Shown here: positions 12,901 through 25,900 of the stretch, piece by piece
Numbering within the stretch: the stretch's first letter is position 1
Layout of the letters: the number at the start of each line of letters is the position of its first letter
Assembly: GCA_027924645.1 (NCBI GenBank)
Contig: BSBN01000040.1
Location: 992,001-1,056,000, forward strand
Direction of reading: 5' to 3'
DNA from: Cunninghamia lanceolata
Lineage: Eukaryota; Streptophyta; Pinopsida; Cupressales; Cupressaceae
DNA: 64,000 bases
Notes under the pieces: generated by a model
What the model was told of the DNA's origin: nothing
Databases searched by the model: none
The model's input: the letters and a program-made list of their open reading frames with translations, nothing else
Position numbers and translations under genes: made by a program

Positions 12901-13236
12901 TATTCTGCTCAGGATATACCGGACCCATTCATCTTCCAAAAAATAGGGGAAATGAATGCACTGTGCAAAATGCTTATCCCGGATGGCTTTAAACTGAGGT
13001 TTGATCTCAAAAGAATCATCTAATAACTGCTTGTGATAGATATCCATTAATTTGGATTCCCCAAATTCTTCAATATTCACATGTGTGTAAACCCTAATGT
13101 CTTCTGTGTGCAACACACCATGCGGAACACTGGAAAATGCTCCTAGGGGATCTACTTCCAAAGATTTGTATGGATGTTTCTTGAATTTGGGGTGAGGCCT
13201 ATCAGAGATTTTTACAATCTTTGGAGTACCCATCAT
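9984..13236 (-). pseudogene. Accessory coding region of element A (three linked frames), function unknown
   Basis: I do not recognise a family. It begins MMGTPKIVKISDRP at 13236 and can be read in three frames: a (13236-11455), b (11458-10274) and c (10277-9984). Part a opens with an apparently globular segment (DEWVRYILSRIHDNFIW, ITDPDIKFASM) over about 250-300 residues, then a Lys/Glu-rich stretch (11700-12090). Part b starts DLEIWEQIAIQLYPS, has a long acidic, Ser/Thr-rich stretch (10830-11218) and then helical sequence. Part c is coiled-coil-like (LNEIKKLEKEKKNRI). Frame changes a-to-b and b-to-c both fall on an ATGA where stop and start overlap. In-frame stops occur near 12150 and 12450. 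Position between the gag-like gene and the 3' LTR matches the envelope-like ORF of SIRE elements, but I see no clear signal peptide or membrane anchor. Confidence 0.65.
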
Positions 13237-13873
13237 TCAAGGATTTACTGAGAGATATTTGATAGAGGAGAATACCTCTTGCGCCTTTCGGTTTCACGGA
13301 GTTAGCCAAATTAATTTCTGGATGAAATGACTTTTGCAAATGATCTTGGATGAGCTTGAGGGATTTTGTTGCAGAGCCTCTCTTTTCGTTTCTTCTTGAA
13401 TGCAGAATGAGCAAATGCTTAGTGAGAAAACCCTTATATTGCTCCGCAAACCCTAATGTTAAGTTGCAATAAATGCTCAACCTAAGTCATTCCGGTTTGC
13501 CTTATTCAGATGACTTGAAGAACCAGATCAATCATGATCTTAAACATCTTGCGGATCTTCCAAATCTTAACCATAGTTTATCTAGATGTTTCTCTTAAGA
13601 ACCCTTTGATCTGCAACTCGTCTTGTGCCAGTTTTGGCACCAATTGACTGGCTGGGGGAACAAGGTTTTCTTTGTGTCTCCCCCTGAGCCAGAGCTCACT
13701 TTTTAATTTCTGGAAGGAATATCAGCACTAGAGTCTGGTGTAGATCCATCCTCTACATTCTCTGTACTTTTCTTCACCCAAATCTTGTTCATCTCACTTT
13801 GAACTTCATCCGCATTCACTTTTTGTTTTCCCTTATCTTGATTCTAATTATGATATACCGGACCTCTTTTGTC
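13237..13873 (-). promoter_or_regulatory. Possible internal leader/promoter of the element A accessory region
   Basis: No gene lies here. On the minus strand, upstream of the ATG at 13236, there is a TATA-like GCAATATAAGG (about 13432-13443) preceded by TTAGGGTTTG, which contains the plant telo-box AAACCCTA in complement (about 13449-13457). That leaves roughly 170 nt as a possible 5' UTR. A fifth purine tract (CAGGGGGAGACAC) is at about 13673-13688. Internal transcription is an inference from these motifs only. Confidence 0.35.
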
Positions 13874-14883
13874 CTAATTCTTGCTTCTACAAAATTTTGC
13901 AATATGACTGGATCTATTGCAAATTTGGCAAACAACATTTCTTTGCATATTTGATTGATAACCTCTTGATCTGCATTGATTAGCCATATGACCTATTCTA
14001 TTGCAAGCAAAGCATCTACCATTGAATGATTTGTTCATTTGCATATTTCTGCAATCATGAGATTTGTGACCATACATTTTGCAGTTAAAACACTGTCTAG
14101 AGAAGGATGAATTAGTCTGATTCATTCTCTTTCTGCACTGATTAACTTTATGACCAAAGTTATTGCAGTTGTGGCAGTATCCATTGAAGGATGGATATCT
14201 TTGAGCATTAGGCTGCCTTACCGGAGGTCTTCTAGGCTTGTTCCTTGGATTTTCTGATCCAAAATTCTTCTGACTAGATCCGGAGCTTTCTCCTTTCTCA
14301 TATCCTAAATCACACTTGTCATCTACCCTCTTTTGACTTCCAAGAAGAACTTCAAGTTGAGCAGAACTTATCTTGAATTTCTCTTTATATTCATTTGCTG
14401 TTTGAAGATCCCTTTTGAGAGAGACAATTTGATCCTCAAGTTTTTCTTCATTATCTTTAGCATCTTCAAGATTAGATTCAAGATGTCTGATAATTCTATC
14501 CATCTTGTGGCAATCTTCTGATTCTCCTTGAGAGATTGTCTTAGATTATCTTCAGTTTTTCTTTTCTCTTCAACTTCTTGGGTAAACTTCATAACTCCTG
14601 ATTCCATTTCATGTCTTACCATAATGATTTCTTTTGATAACTTTTCACATAACTTGGTTTTCTCCTTCAGCTCTTCATTTGCATCATTTGCTTCACCTTG
14701 ACTTGCCAATTGTTGAAGTAGCTCCTTTCTCTTTTTCATAGAGAGACTTAATTTGTCTTTTAGTTCTCTCATGAAATCATCAGCCTATTTGAGTCTTTCC
14801 TTTAATTCATTGACTTCAGAGTTTGACTGCTCAAGATCATCAAGGGCAGTCTTGAGTTGCTCCCTTAAACCATATGCATCCAT
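13874..14883 (-). pseudogene. gag: Element A gag-like protein: coiled coil plus four zinc knuckles
   Basis: From the first ATG after the primer site (MDAYGLREQLKTALDDLEQ, 14883) the protein is almost wholly helical coiled coil to about 14370, then basic, then four CCHC-type knuckles at 13880-14180: CHNCNNFGHKVNQC, CFNCKMYGHKSHDC, CFACNRIGHMANQC and CQICNRSSHIAKFC. All four keep C-x2-C-x4-H-x4-C spacing. Knuckles like these bind RNA and would package the element transcript. There is no visible capsid-type gag fold, and the start lies only about 50 nt inside the primer site, so the normal gag N-terminus may be missing. One stop (near 14790) and one frameshift (about 14500-14525) break the frame. 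Confidence 0.8.
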
Positions 14884-14934
14884 TTGGATTCCCAAATCTT
14901 CCTCAAGCTGTTAGACTCTGTTAGGAGGAACTTA

Positions 14935-14946
14935 GCTCTGATACCA
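14935..14946 (-). promoter_or_regulatory. Primer binding site of element A (initiator Met tRNA type)
   Basis: The minus strand reads TGGTATCAGAGC, two bases inside the 5' LTR. It is the same site used by elements C and D. Confidence 0.9.
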
Positions 14947-14948
14947 AT

Positions 14949-16047
14949 TGTTGATAACTGAGAGGGGGGGGTGAATCAGTTATCCTAATTATTTTTGCTT
15001 TCTAAACTTTCTTAATAATCAATGCAGCATTAATTCAAATAAGCAAACATAACCATGAAATGGAAATACACATGACACAATATTTTTGACGTGGAAACCC
15101 TGTTAAGGGAAAGAAACCATGGGGTAATTAACCCAAGATTGTATTCTCTGTTAGAAGAATGGAAATGCAAAATGGCACTTGCCAATTAGGGCTCACTACC
15201 CAAGCACACTGCTCACAAGAGGCACACTGCCTACAAGAGACACACTGTCTACAATTTATAAAGAGTGTAATACAATACTTGAACTGATAAGAAGCATCAA
15301 CATATGTTGGAGTTTAGTTCCAGTTAGGCTCTGTATACTGATCTGCTACACTTCATCTTTTCTCTTCTTTTGTGCTGCTCTCCTTTCACATACTGGATCT
15401 TCCTTTCTGCTTTTATTCGGCTCTTCTACTTTTCTTTGCACATCACCAACAACCACAACACTTCTCACAACTAAATCCATCTTTTATATATATGCGTATA
15501 AGTGATTTCATCACCTTTCTAGTCGACACCCAGAATAGTCAATATTTTCCACAAACTCTAATCTGTCAGCTGAATCCTTGCTTACCAAGTAATGCGGATC
15601 AATGATATACTTGTAGAAGTTATCAATCATGTCGGCCAATCATAACTTATGCATTAAGAATCTTTACCATCATCAGTAACACATCCAGAATAATGTTTGA
15701 TGTTCTGCCAGTCAGTTCTTCCTCTATCCACACTGCCAATTAGGAACCCGATACTCAAGTATTCATATCTTTTTCCTCATCTATCACCGGAGGCTAAATC
15801 CTTGGAATCTATCACTCAAGGTAGTCCTCTTGACTTCCCCAAATCCGCACTTCACCAAGATACTTCCTCTGAGAGATCCGGACCTGACTGTCAGACCTCG
15901 CCACATGCTCTGTTCTTGTTTACCGGACCACAACATTCTTCACTCTGACTTCCGGTATAGACATACCATGTCTTGCGGATGTGTGGGATGAACTCTGTTT
16001 CCATCAATGACAACATTCATGAATCCATATAGTGTCTCTTGCCAACA
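14949..16047 (-). repeat. Right (5') LTR of element A with TATA-like promoter
   Basis: It begins TGTTGATAACTG and ends GCCAACA. As the upstream LTR of a minus-strand element it would have carried the active promoter. The minus strand has TATATATAAAAG at about 15482-15495, about 560 bp into the LTR, a reasonable TATA box for the U3/R border. Confidence 0.93.
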
Positions 16048-16053
16048 TATCAT

Positions 16054-19000
16054 ATCAACTACAATGATGACAGTTATGTCTTTTCTAAGGAAAGATCATA
16101 TATAATGAGCCTTTAAGTCATCAACTTGTAGGATTGATTTCTATTTTGGCTTCAAAGATTAAACAAATAACTACATTTACAATTGCATAGTTATGATAAC
16201 TCAAAAGCATTCTTTTTAATCAACAACAGAGTCTATAGACCTTTGAACTATTAAGAGGCTTCAAGTTATACACAGTGGTAATGATCCCATCAACCATTGG
16301 TTGGTTTAATGGTTGTAATCCTTTCAGCTTTCATTTTTGACTATGTTAAATGCACTAATTCTATTCATGAAAAAGGCTATCTACAACAATGTATAGCAAC
16401 GTAAATGACGACTATGCCATAATTGGCATCATTTCACATACTGGATATATGACTTCCATATAAATAAGTTAACAATATTATGACATATCCATACCTATCA
16501 ACAGGCTCAGCTGAGTCAACAACCAAGATAATGATAGATTGGTAAGCCACGAATCCTCATAGTATTGTTAGACTAGTGCTCATGTGCTCTTCAATCCCTT
16601 AGAAAATAATATTGTTACCAATTTTCTCTGCAGCCCAAATTGGTAGAGCTGGAGTACATTCAGTTCATTTTAGATGAGAAAGTTTTTAACATTTGCCTAA
16701 TATCTTGTTTGCATAGTTGGAGTGTTTGAGATATTCAGTTATGTTGCAGTTCAGTTGTTCAACAGAGGAAAAGAATTTTTAGATCATCATTCATTTGCAG
16801 AAGGTTGCTTGAGAGATAAGTTATTTCATTTCACTAAAATGATTATTCATTTTACAAATGAGATACATAAAATAAATAAACATTGCATTGAATGAAAACA
16901 TGATAGATCAAATGTCCCACACAAGCTGTGGGAATAGCTGAACTAGTACAAATATAGGAAATATACTATGGATCTAGAAATAAGAAAGGGAAGGATCATA
17001 GACATCATTGCTTGATTAGTGCCTTTGGTTTATAAGGTTGCCTTCTATCCTTGATCCCGATCTTCATAAGAACCTGTAAGATTGGAAGATATTTGTAAAA
17101 GCTTCGGATATGACTTCCCTATGTGCCTATCAATAGAGGCATAATACATTACATGTAGTGCACTAATTCAGATATATATCTTCACATGTAAGAGAGACTG
17201 AAAGAGAAACAATCATTGTACTTCACTAATTTTATTTAACATGTTTGTTTCATGTGCAGGTATAGGTGAAATCATGTTGCTATTTTGAAGACCATTTCAG
17301 CATGTGGTGCAAAGTGGGCTTCCACAAGGGTTGAGCCCAGCATACTACCCCTGATTCTTAGGTGGGGATGGAATACAAAGTATACACATAGAAATCAAGA
17401 CATATTGTGCTACTGCATCAACTAAGTGTGAGAGCTTCAAGATCACTATCCACCTATGACCATCAATTCAAACATGATGAAATGAGAGTCATAGGTGAAC
17501 ATTGAGTTCATTCAAGATAGCTCAATGATGTCTAAAACTGAGTACAGAACAACCATGATCAATACAAGATAATTAAAGGAATCATATGTATAGATCCGGT
17601 TATAGAAAGTAGCATGTGAAAGGTCTGCTATGCACCATTCAAGTTTATACAGAGTAGGTGAATCAGTCATTAAGAGGATCATTTATATATAGCATGTATG
17701 ACAGGAGCATATACAACATATGTACAGATGGAGCGCAAGTCACATCAAAGGCTTTTGCCATTATAAAGAAGAGGATTTTTGTTGTTCCTGTCTCAAGAGT
17801 GACAGGAAAAGAATCAAGTTAACAACTTTTGTCATCTCATCTCATATTTTTCAAGAGTTAGATATAGGAGGTAAGTTTATGTTTATCTTTGTTTATTATG
17901 AACATCATAGATGCATATATGGAATAGCCAAGATAGCTATGAAAGCACAGTTGCAAGTGATACACAAAATGCATGTTGAGATATATTCATGACAGTGAAA
18001 TGAGGGATCTCCCACCAGTTAGTACAATTTGCACGGTTACATTTGATATGATACAATGAAATGAACACCTAGTACGAATGTCATATGATGGATTAAGTTG
18101 GATCATTCAAAGTGTACACAGAATAAGTAAAAGTGCCACATTCATCAAATAGAGCATCAAATGTATAACTATTTGGACATCAAGATGTACTTCATGATTG
18201 CAGTAGGAATGGAGTCTCAGTAATCATATTCATCTAAAGGAGGAGCTCAAAGAGGTGACATGAATATTGTCATGGCAGAGTACTTTTGGAATAGCAATTA
18301 ATGATAAGAATGTAGTACAGTCCTCTATGACTGTGAGAACAAAACAAAAGGTGTTTAGAGAAGTTACAATCATGTAGGAAATAGCAGTACAAATACTATC
18401 ACAGAGAAATAGTCTTAATGACTGAACAATCAGGGGACAATAGTGACAATCCTACAAGAAAAGAACAAGACAATGCTACAAAATAATATGAGCATAGAAA
18501 TTGCATATTTTTTTCCAGAAATAGTTATAAGAAAATGGAGTTTCAATGCTTATATCTATCCATAGGAGAGTTGTAACCTATACCAATCATCAAATGGAGC
18601 ACAAGTGCATAGCTGTATAAGCTTAAGACCACCAAAATGGTGGTAGAAATTAAGTCTCAACATTCATATTCGTCATAAGGTGATGCAGAAAGAAATGATG
18701 CATGCATTGTCATTACAGAATGCATTGGAAATAGAAGGGAGTGACCCCATGTTTGTTTTCATCAGATAGTATTTATTGCAAAGAGATAAATGGATTGGAA
18801 CAATAGATGGCTGTAGTAAAAAATTAGATGAAGATAATCATTCATCATGCTACTACAAAAATGGAGGTCTAGATATCAAGGAGCCTGAGTTTATATACCT
18901 GAAAGGAAAACCCAAAAATATACTAAAGTCACAGTCCAGCCATGAAAAGGTCGTAAGGTGTTTTCTTCTACGATTTCAAAGGCTCAAGTTGAGCTCATTT

Positions 19001-22000
19001 TACAAGGCAATACTCATAAGTTCTTCATGAAAGCGTGGCTATAACAGTTTCAACAATAAAGTGCGTGGAGGAAAAAGAATATACATTTGTTTTGTGACTA
19101 TAATCAAGCTCGTCCACGCAAGAAATAAGAAGAAAGCTTCAGAGATGCAAATATATAGAAAGCGTACCTTTTGTTTCTGAGTAGGAATGTGATCATGAAG
19201 GCCGTAAGTATTATTTTTTGCAATAACTCAAATGAGCTCAGAAGTGTCATCCAAAGCAGCCTAAAAGTCGACAAGAGGGAGCAAACAGAGGACAAGAGAT
19301 ACATCAGATAAACTATGGTAGCTAAGGATTAAAGCCAAAATATCTCTCCAGAATGAAATAAAAATGCATCAAACGTGTGACAGAGACTTTTACCTTCCAC
19401 TCTCAGTGAAGAATCATCAAATAACCATTCAAAAAATGTTAGAGAATCAAAGGTTTTTCCCAAACTCTAGCCTCTCATGGTGGCTGAGCAGTAGAGAACT
19501 TATTTTGAAAAGGTGCAAAGTGTGAATGAACCCGAAAAGATAGGGTTTGGATCTTTTTTCTTTAGGGTTTCATAATGCCCTAAGTCACATGGTATTTTTG
19601 TCACATTGAATGAATATTTAGGGCCTCAATTAATACCCTCGGGGTATTATATCCTCATGAATTAGAATCAAACACCTTAGGTCCTTTTACATATGCTAAG
19701 GCTTGATGCCTTTAAAGCTCTTTTGGACCCTTTAGAAGGATAAGTCATATGCCTTGGAGATTTTTTGTAGAACCATATGAAGGGCAACATTATAAGTTTT
19801 ATTTTGTGCCTTGACATATTTTTTATGATTTTTATAGAAAATCATATGTAGTGTAATATGCTTGATATAAGCCTTGTATTTTTTATTCTTTGCAAAAATC
19901 AAATCGAGACAAGATAGAGATAAAACTGCAATCCATTGTAAAATGATATTTAAAGCAATGTATCTATAAAATGCTTTAAAATATTCATTATTTTATGTAA
20001 TTAAAACAAGTAAAGAAAACAATATCTTGTTTTTTTAGTTTGCATTCTTTTAGCCAGATATGGACAAAAATAGAATCTTTTTGGGGCAAACAAAGCTTAT
20101 TTTCTAGTGGGACCACCTTGGAGAGTTTTTTGCAGCTTCTATTTTCAGTTTGGAGGCATTTCAGAGGGGTTTTTGTCAGCTTTTATGAGGAGCTCAAAAA
20201 TAGATTGGCATGGATATTTTTAGGAGCTTTTTCTCATCCTTTCTTGGAGATCTCTTGGCAGGCATTTATAGGAGAAAAACTTAGTTTTTCTTAGGGGGTT
20301 CAGATTATGGTTTCTTCTCTCTTATTCATCTGTAGATAATTTGTAACACTTTTTGTACTCATTTCTATTCCTTTCAGTTCAATAGAGCAGCAATGTTCTC
20401 CTTTTCTATACTTTTTGTTCCTTTTTTGCAAGTAAATGATCTGATATTCGATTGTGATTCACTTTCAAGTCCTTTTCTATGTCTCGTTATTGTAGAATTG
20501 AGTGCAGGAGTTTCATGTAATACAGGTTGCATGTTATGTTTAAGTCTGCTTAGTAGGTCAAAGTTGTGATAAAATTTCTGTTTGTCCTTTGAAAAAACTC
20601 AAGCTTTTTAAACTTTCATGCAAATAACTAATGTATTGCATTAATTTTTGTGGAATTGTGAGGGTTAAAAGTCTTTGTGGGGCTGATTGTGAGTGATTAG
20701 ATAGAGTTCTGGTGCATCACCTGTTAGAGTTTAGGATTTCATTTGTAGTTATCTTTCTATCCATTTTCCCAGAAAGCCATTTAGATTAGGTGAAGTAACC
20801 AGGGGAACCAACCCGCTTTGGAGGTTCACTCCAAGTTTAGGCAACCCATAGGCCTAGGAGTGTTCCCATGTGTCAATAGATAGCTAAGTTGGTAGCTTAG
20901 CATAGGGTGCATATTTGATTGATAACAAATATACAATAATATGTAGTTTCTACAACTGCAAGCTCTAACACTCTTTTCCAGACAATAAGCTTCCTTCTCT
21001 CCATAGCTAACAACTGTGCCTATGGAGATATTGTTCTCTCTTCTCATCAACCAAGAAGATCTTTTTGTATATTTCCTAGAATGCATCCCCTGAATGCATA
21101 GCAACCAAAGGACTATCGAAGGAATAATGGTTATCCTTCTCTCCACTACGTGGAGTAACTAAAAGCTTCTCCGCAAAAATCTCTATGAGGGGAGCATGCA
21201 ATTCATCAACTATTCTCACAAAGCCCCCAAACACTCTCGCAACCATAGTGGGATTATCCCCACTCCCACCACTTCACATGGGTTAAGGAGAATGTGAATC
21301 ACTATGTGAGCATAGTGTAAGAATCCAAAAAAATGAACTTATCATCAAAAAAGAGATAATTCTCATTCTTAATAAAATAGATTCTATATCAATATAATAG
21401 TATTTAAATAAATACATAATTATTATACCAACATAATGGTAACATTATCATTATTACAAAAGTTGATATTAGTCGCTTGATAAGGTGTAAAAGTGGGTTG
21501 AGATCTTCCCCCCCCTTTGCATCCTTATGCAAAACAAAGAAATATATCGAGAAAAACTCTTTTGACCAAATCAAATGAAGTTGACATTGGAGAACCTTTT
21601 CCTCACGCCAAATTGACAAAGGTCAAATTGAAATGTCTAAAAAGAATAGATAGCTAATACATACCCTATCTCAAAATGGTTCACTAAGTACACGACTTGA
21701 AGCTCAGATGGCGAACATGACTTTTCCTAACATCTATACCCTTCTCTCCAGTAATACTCTCCTATTCTGAAGGTGGAAATATCTTCCTGTTACACTCACA
21801 GTCATATAAACTATGACTAGTGTATCATCAATAAAGCATTATTCATCATAATAAAACAATCTCAATAACATGTAATCACATGATTAATTCTAGGTATTAA
21901 TCATAATCCACATAATAAATGATTATCCTGACATTTTTCCAAATGTCAAATAACTAATTTATGACTTATCCATCTATTCACATGAAAGTAAAAGTAAAAC

Positions 22001-22595
22001 ATAGTTAATGTTTTGGGGATGTAATGTATGTTAGATGAGCAAATTGTAATTCGGTGTATAGTGTAGCTTATTGGATTTAATCAAGGCCTTGTTTTCTATC
22101 ATACAATTTGATTAGTTGTTTTCTTTTATGTGATTGCCATTGTGTTAGGGTTTAGTGAACATAAAACTTTTAAAATATGTTTGGATTGTGACATTTTCTT
22201 GTTTGGTTTGTTTTCAATGAATGCTTTAAGAGGTACATGTTGAGATCTAGTAGATGAGGACTAAGCTTCTATGAGTCTAGGTTTAAGGTTAACCAACAAT
22301 ACCTCAAAAGTTGTAAGGATGGTGGTCCATGCTATACCTTATCCTTGCTTTTGTGAACTTAGGCTCAGGGGATTTCCCACACAAACCATGTCAGTTCCTT
22401 CAATATCATAATCCTCCAATATTCATATCCATGCCTTCTCTAATTTTTATTGAAATGAAATTAATGTATATATGAGTTTTGAGTAGAGGTAACTATAGAT
22501 TTTTTAATAGAGGTTTTCATATTCAAGTATGCTACTGTTTAAGAATGTCATAGCGACAAACAATCTCCAAAACACTCGATTTGGATTTATATAAA
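16054..22595. other. Unassigned AT-rich sequence
   Basis: I see no recognisable gene or complete element in this 6.5-kb stretch. Short open frames (for example 17720-17992, 18776-19030 and 20040-20294 on the plus strand) carry no domain I know. A faint resemblance to a Copia RNase H motif at about 17392-17430 is too weak to call. Apart from weak repeats at 17610-18770, nothing is structured. Confidence 0.4.
17610..18770. repeat. Degenerate tandem repeat, about 440-bp period
   Basis: Similar wording recurs at a spacing of about 435-442 bp: a phrase around AGTCTCA...CATATTC at 18213 and 18650, and a phrase around CATCAAATRGAGCA at 18148 and 18590, with a weaker match near 17725. Identity is low by eye (about 60-70%), so this is an old repeat if real. 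Confidence 0.35.
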
Positions 22596-22684
22596 GAGGT
22601 GTATCCTCTAATTGTAAGTTCAACAAGATCCATGGGATCTTCATTTGTTTGTGTCTTTAATATTCAACTTAATGGTGTTTATGT

Positions 22685-22947
22685 TAAAAGTAGGTTCGGA
22701 TCTAATTGAGAAAATTGTAGATGAAGTTATGCTTGATGATTCTTCTCCATTGATTTCAGGGACAAGTTCTATCTCCCAAACTCCTTTAGTAGGGGAATCT
22801 TCTCCTCTTCCTTCTCCAAATAACCAAGCTTATAGAAGAAAGGGCAAGGTGAAGAAAACTCAGGAGGAAATTCAAGCAGGGATTTAATCTACGCTTGATA
22901 AAGTTATTCGCACAAGGAGAGCTTATCGCTCTCCTCGAAAGCAATGA
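22685..22947 (+). pseudogene. LINE ORF1, C-terminal tail only
   Basis: ORF1 proteins bind the LINE RNA. Only the last 80-odd codons remain, from VGSDLIEKIVDEV to a basic end (RTRRAYRSPRKQ). The ATG at 22645 lies in flanking DNA, so it is not a real start. A stop at 22885-22887 interrupts the frame; the natural stop (TGA, 22945-22947) overlaps the ORF2 start as ATGA. No RNA-binding domain or zinc knuckle remains. Confidence 0.7.
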
Positions 22948-25900
22948 GGATTCTATCTTGGAATGTTAGGGGCATTAATGCCCCTAACAAGAGATGCTTA
23001 ATCAAGCGTCAAATAGAAGCTGTTGAAGCTAGTCTAGTATTGATTCAAGAAACTAAAATTTGAAATTCTCAGGTGGAAGCAATTTTCTCTAGTTGGATAA
23101 AGTAGGGTTTTTTTCATTATCCTGCGTCTGGGGCTTCAGGAGGTCTTGCAGTGTTATGGAATAAGTCTCAGTTGGAAGTTTTAGATTGTTTTAAATCTCA
23201 CAATTGGTTGCTATTTAAAGTAAAATGGGGAAAACTAAATGTTTGGGTTTTTAATATTTATGGACCTGTGTCTTCCTAGGAAAAAAGAGCTCTGTGGGAT
23301 AGTTTAAATGAAATCATGGATATTTTGAAAGAGGAAAAGGTTATTCTAGGAGGAGATTTTAATGCTATTAAAAATTTGGAGGAAAAAAGTGGTGGTATCA
23401 TTCCTCCATCAAGGGTTATGATTGATTTTTCTGACTTCATTAATAGAAATTGTTTTTTTGATCCCTTCCCTTGAAATGGTAAGTTTACTTGGACTAACAA
23501 AAGGAAAGATTTTTGTCATATAGCAGAAAGACTGGACAACTTCTTGGTTTCCTCAGACTGGTTGCAGGATAACTTTAGTTTTCATTCTTCAATTCTTCCC
23601 CTTTCAGGATCAGATCATTATCCCATTCTTTTGGAACTCATTCCTTCTTCTATTTCATTTGAGGGAAGAAAATCTTTTAAATTTGAAGCTATGTGGTTCA
23701 AAGACTCCAATTTTCTATCTCTTTTAAAAGATTGGTGGACTTCAGCTCCTTTCTTTGAAGGTTCAAGAATGTTCCAGATTTGCAAAAAGTTGAATTGGCT
23801 TAAATCAAAAATTTTGGTTTGGAACAAGAATCATTTTCATAATATCTTTTCTCAGAAACATGAGTTGTTGTCTCGCCTTCAAGCTATTAATGATGAAATT
23901 ATAAATCAAGGTATGAATCAGGAGCTTTTTGAGAAAGAAAAACTTTGTAAGGGTCAATTGGAGGAGATTTTGGCCAGGGAAGAAGTATATTGGCATCAAT
24001 AATCTAGAGAAATTTGGCTCAAGGAGGGGGATAGGAATACCAAGTTTTTTCATTCTTCTTTAAAAATTCAACGTCAACAAAAATTGATAAGGCCAATTAA
24101 ATCAGGTGAAGGTATTGTTCTCTCAGATATCCATCTAATTACTGAGGAAGCAGTTAATTTTTTTTCAAAACTACTATCCAAGTAGATTGATTCTCCTGAT
24201 CCGACTATTGAAAATAAGGTTTTAGATTGTATTCCAAATTTAATAACAAAAGAAGATAATGCCTTTTTATTAAGAGAATTTACTTTAGAGGAAGTTAGAA
24301 GTGTGGTATTTTCTCTAAATCTAGATAAATCTCTAGGTCCCGATGGCTTCACACCTCTTCTTTTCCAGAAATGTTGGGATTTCATTGGGAAGGATGTTTG
24401 GTTAGCTTTAGAAGAAGCTAGAAAGAACAGATCTATTCTTAAGGAGATGAATGTTACTAATATTGTGTTGGTTCCTAAATGTACCTCTCCAATCTCTTTC
24501 TCTAATTTTTGGCCGATCTCACTTTGTAGTACTTTATATAAGATTTTCACAAAAGCCATCTCCTTGAGGCTTGTTTTAATTATTCCAAGAATTATTTCAG
24601 AAGAGCAGGGAGGTTTTGTTTCAGGTAGAGAAACTTCTGATGGGGCCATTTTGGCTCATGAAATTCTTCACTCTATTCATTCTAACAAATTACAAGCAAT
24701 GATTCTAAAATTAGATATGATGAAGGCTTACGACAGGGTTTCTTGGGATTTTTTATTGAAGGTTTTGGTGAAATTTGGTTTTGCATCAAAATGGTGTAAG
24801 TGGATCTATTCTTGTATCTTAGGTGTGAAGTTTTCTATCCTGGTAAATGGTTCCCCTTCTAGTTTTTTTCAATCAAGCCAAGGTATTAGACAAGGTGATC
24901 CAATTTCACCATTTTTGTTCATAATTATGGTAGAAGCCTTTAGCAGGTTAGTTTTGGATCAAAATATTAGGGGTTTTTGGAAAGACATAACTATTCCAAG
25001 GGTTCCTTTTGCTTTCACTCATACTCCTTATGCTGATGACACACTCCTTTTTGGTGTTCCTTCTTTATTAGAGGCAAAATGTATAAAGAAGGCAATCTCT
25101 GTTTATTGCCAAGTTTTAGGTCAAGTAGTTAATCCTCAGAAATCTAAGATTTTCTTCTTCAATTCAAATGCTATTATTCAGACCCGTATTGCTTCTTTTC
25201 TTGGTTTTAACATTGAGTCTTTTCCCTCTAAGTATTTGGGTGTTCCTTTGTTTAATGGTTCCCATAAAAATGTCTTTTGGAGTTCAGTTATTCAGACAAT
25301 TCAAAAGAGAACTGCTTCTTGGAAGGGCAAATGGCTTACTTTGGCAGGGAGAATAGCTCTCATAAAAAATTGACGTCAACAATTTGGAGGGGGATAGGAA
25401 TACCAAGTTTTTTCATTCTTCTTTAAAAATTTGACATCAACAAAATTTGATAAGGTCAATTAAATTAGGTGAAGGTATTGTTCTCTTAGATATCCATCTA
25501 ATTACTAAGGAAGCAGTTAATTTTTTTTCAAAACTACTGTCCAAGCAAATTGATTCCCTTGATCCGGCTATTGAAAATAAGGTTTTAGATTGTATTCCAA
25601 ATTTGATAACAAAAGAAGATAATGTCTTTTTATTAAGAGAATTTACTTTAGAGGAAGTTAGAAGTGTGGTATTTTCTCTAAATCTAGATAAAGCTCCAAG
25701 TCCCGATGGCTTCACACCTCATTTTTTCTAGTAATGTTGGGATTTCATTAGGAAGGATGTTTGGTTAGCTTTAGAAGAAGCTAGAAGGAATAGATCTATT
25801 CTTAAGGAGATGAATGTTACTAATATTGTGTTGGTTCCTAAATGTACCTCTCCAATCTCTTTCTCTGATTTTCGGCCAATCTTGCTTTGTAGTACTTTAT

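Larger units (their letters stand above)
8645..16053 (-). mobile_element. Element A: complete pol-less LTR retrotransposon, SIRE/Maximus-like
   Basis: Two 1099-bp LTRs (8651-9749 and 14949-16047) flank the interior, and the 6-bp target-site duplication tatcat lies directly outside both (8645-8650 and 16048-16053). LTR ends are TGTTG...CAACA; the left copy starts TATTG. The primer binding site is at 14935-14946 and the polypurine tract begins at 9750. My hand count gives about 45-50 differences between LTRs (about 4%), mostly transitions. The interior has a coiled-coil/zinc-knuckle protein and a large accessory region but no protease, RT, RNase H or integrase. The LTR ends, the repeated AAGGGGGAG tracts and a downstream accessory region resemble the Ty1/Copia SIRE/Maximus group. 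That placement is an inference. Confidence 0.9.

Noticed and set aside
9984..13236. Calling the element A accessory region an envelope protein
   Set aside because: Position fits SIRE-type envelope-like frames, but I see no signal peptide, cleavage site or membrane anchor.
17610..18770. CRISPR-like or satellite array
   Set aside because: Only two to three degenerate units with a period of about 440 bp; no short regular repeat with spacers.
17220..19030. A host gene with introns, suggested by a TTTCATGTGCAG-like acceptor at about 17260 and an 84-codon frame at 18776
   Set aside because: No recognisable protein, no consistent exon chain, and the region contains degenerate repeats.
22645..22684. 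ATG at 22645 as the start of LINE ORF1
   Set aside because: It lies in the flanking tandem unit and target-site duplication; the LINE begins at 22685, so the open frame is accidental at its 5' end.
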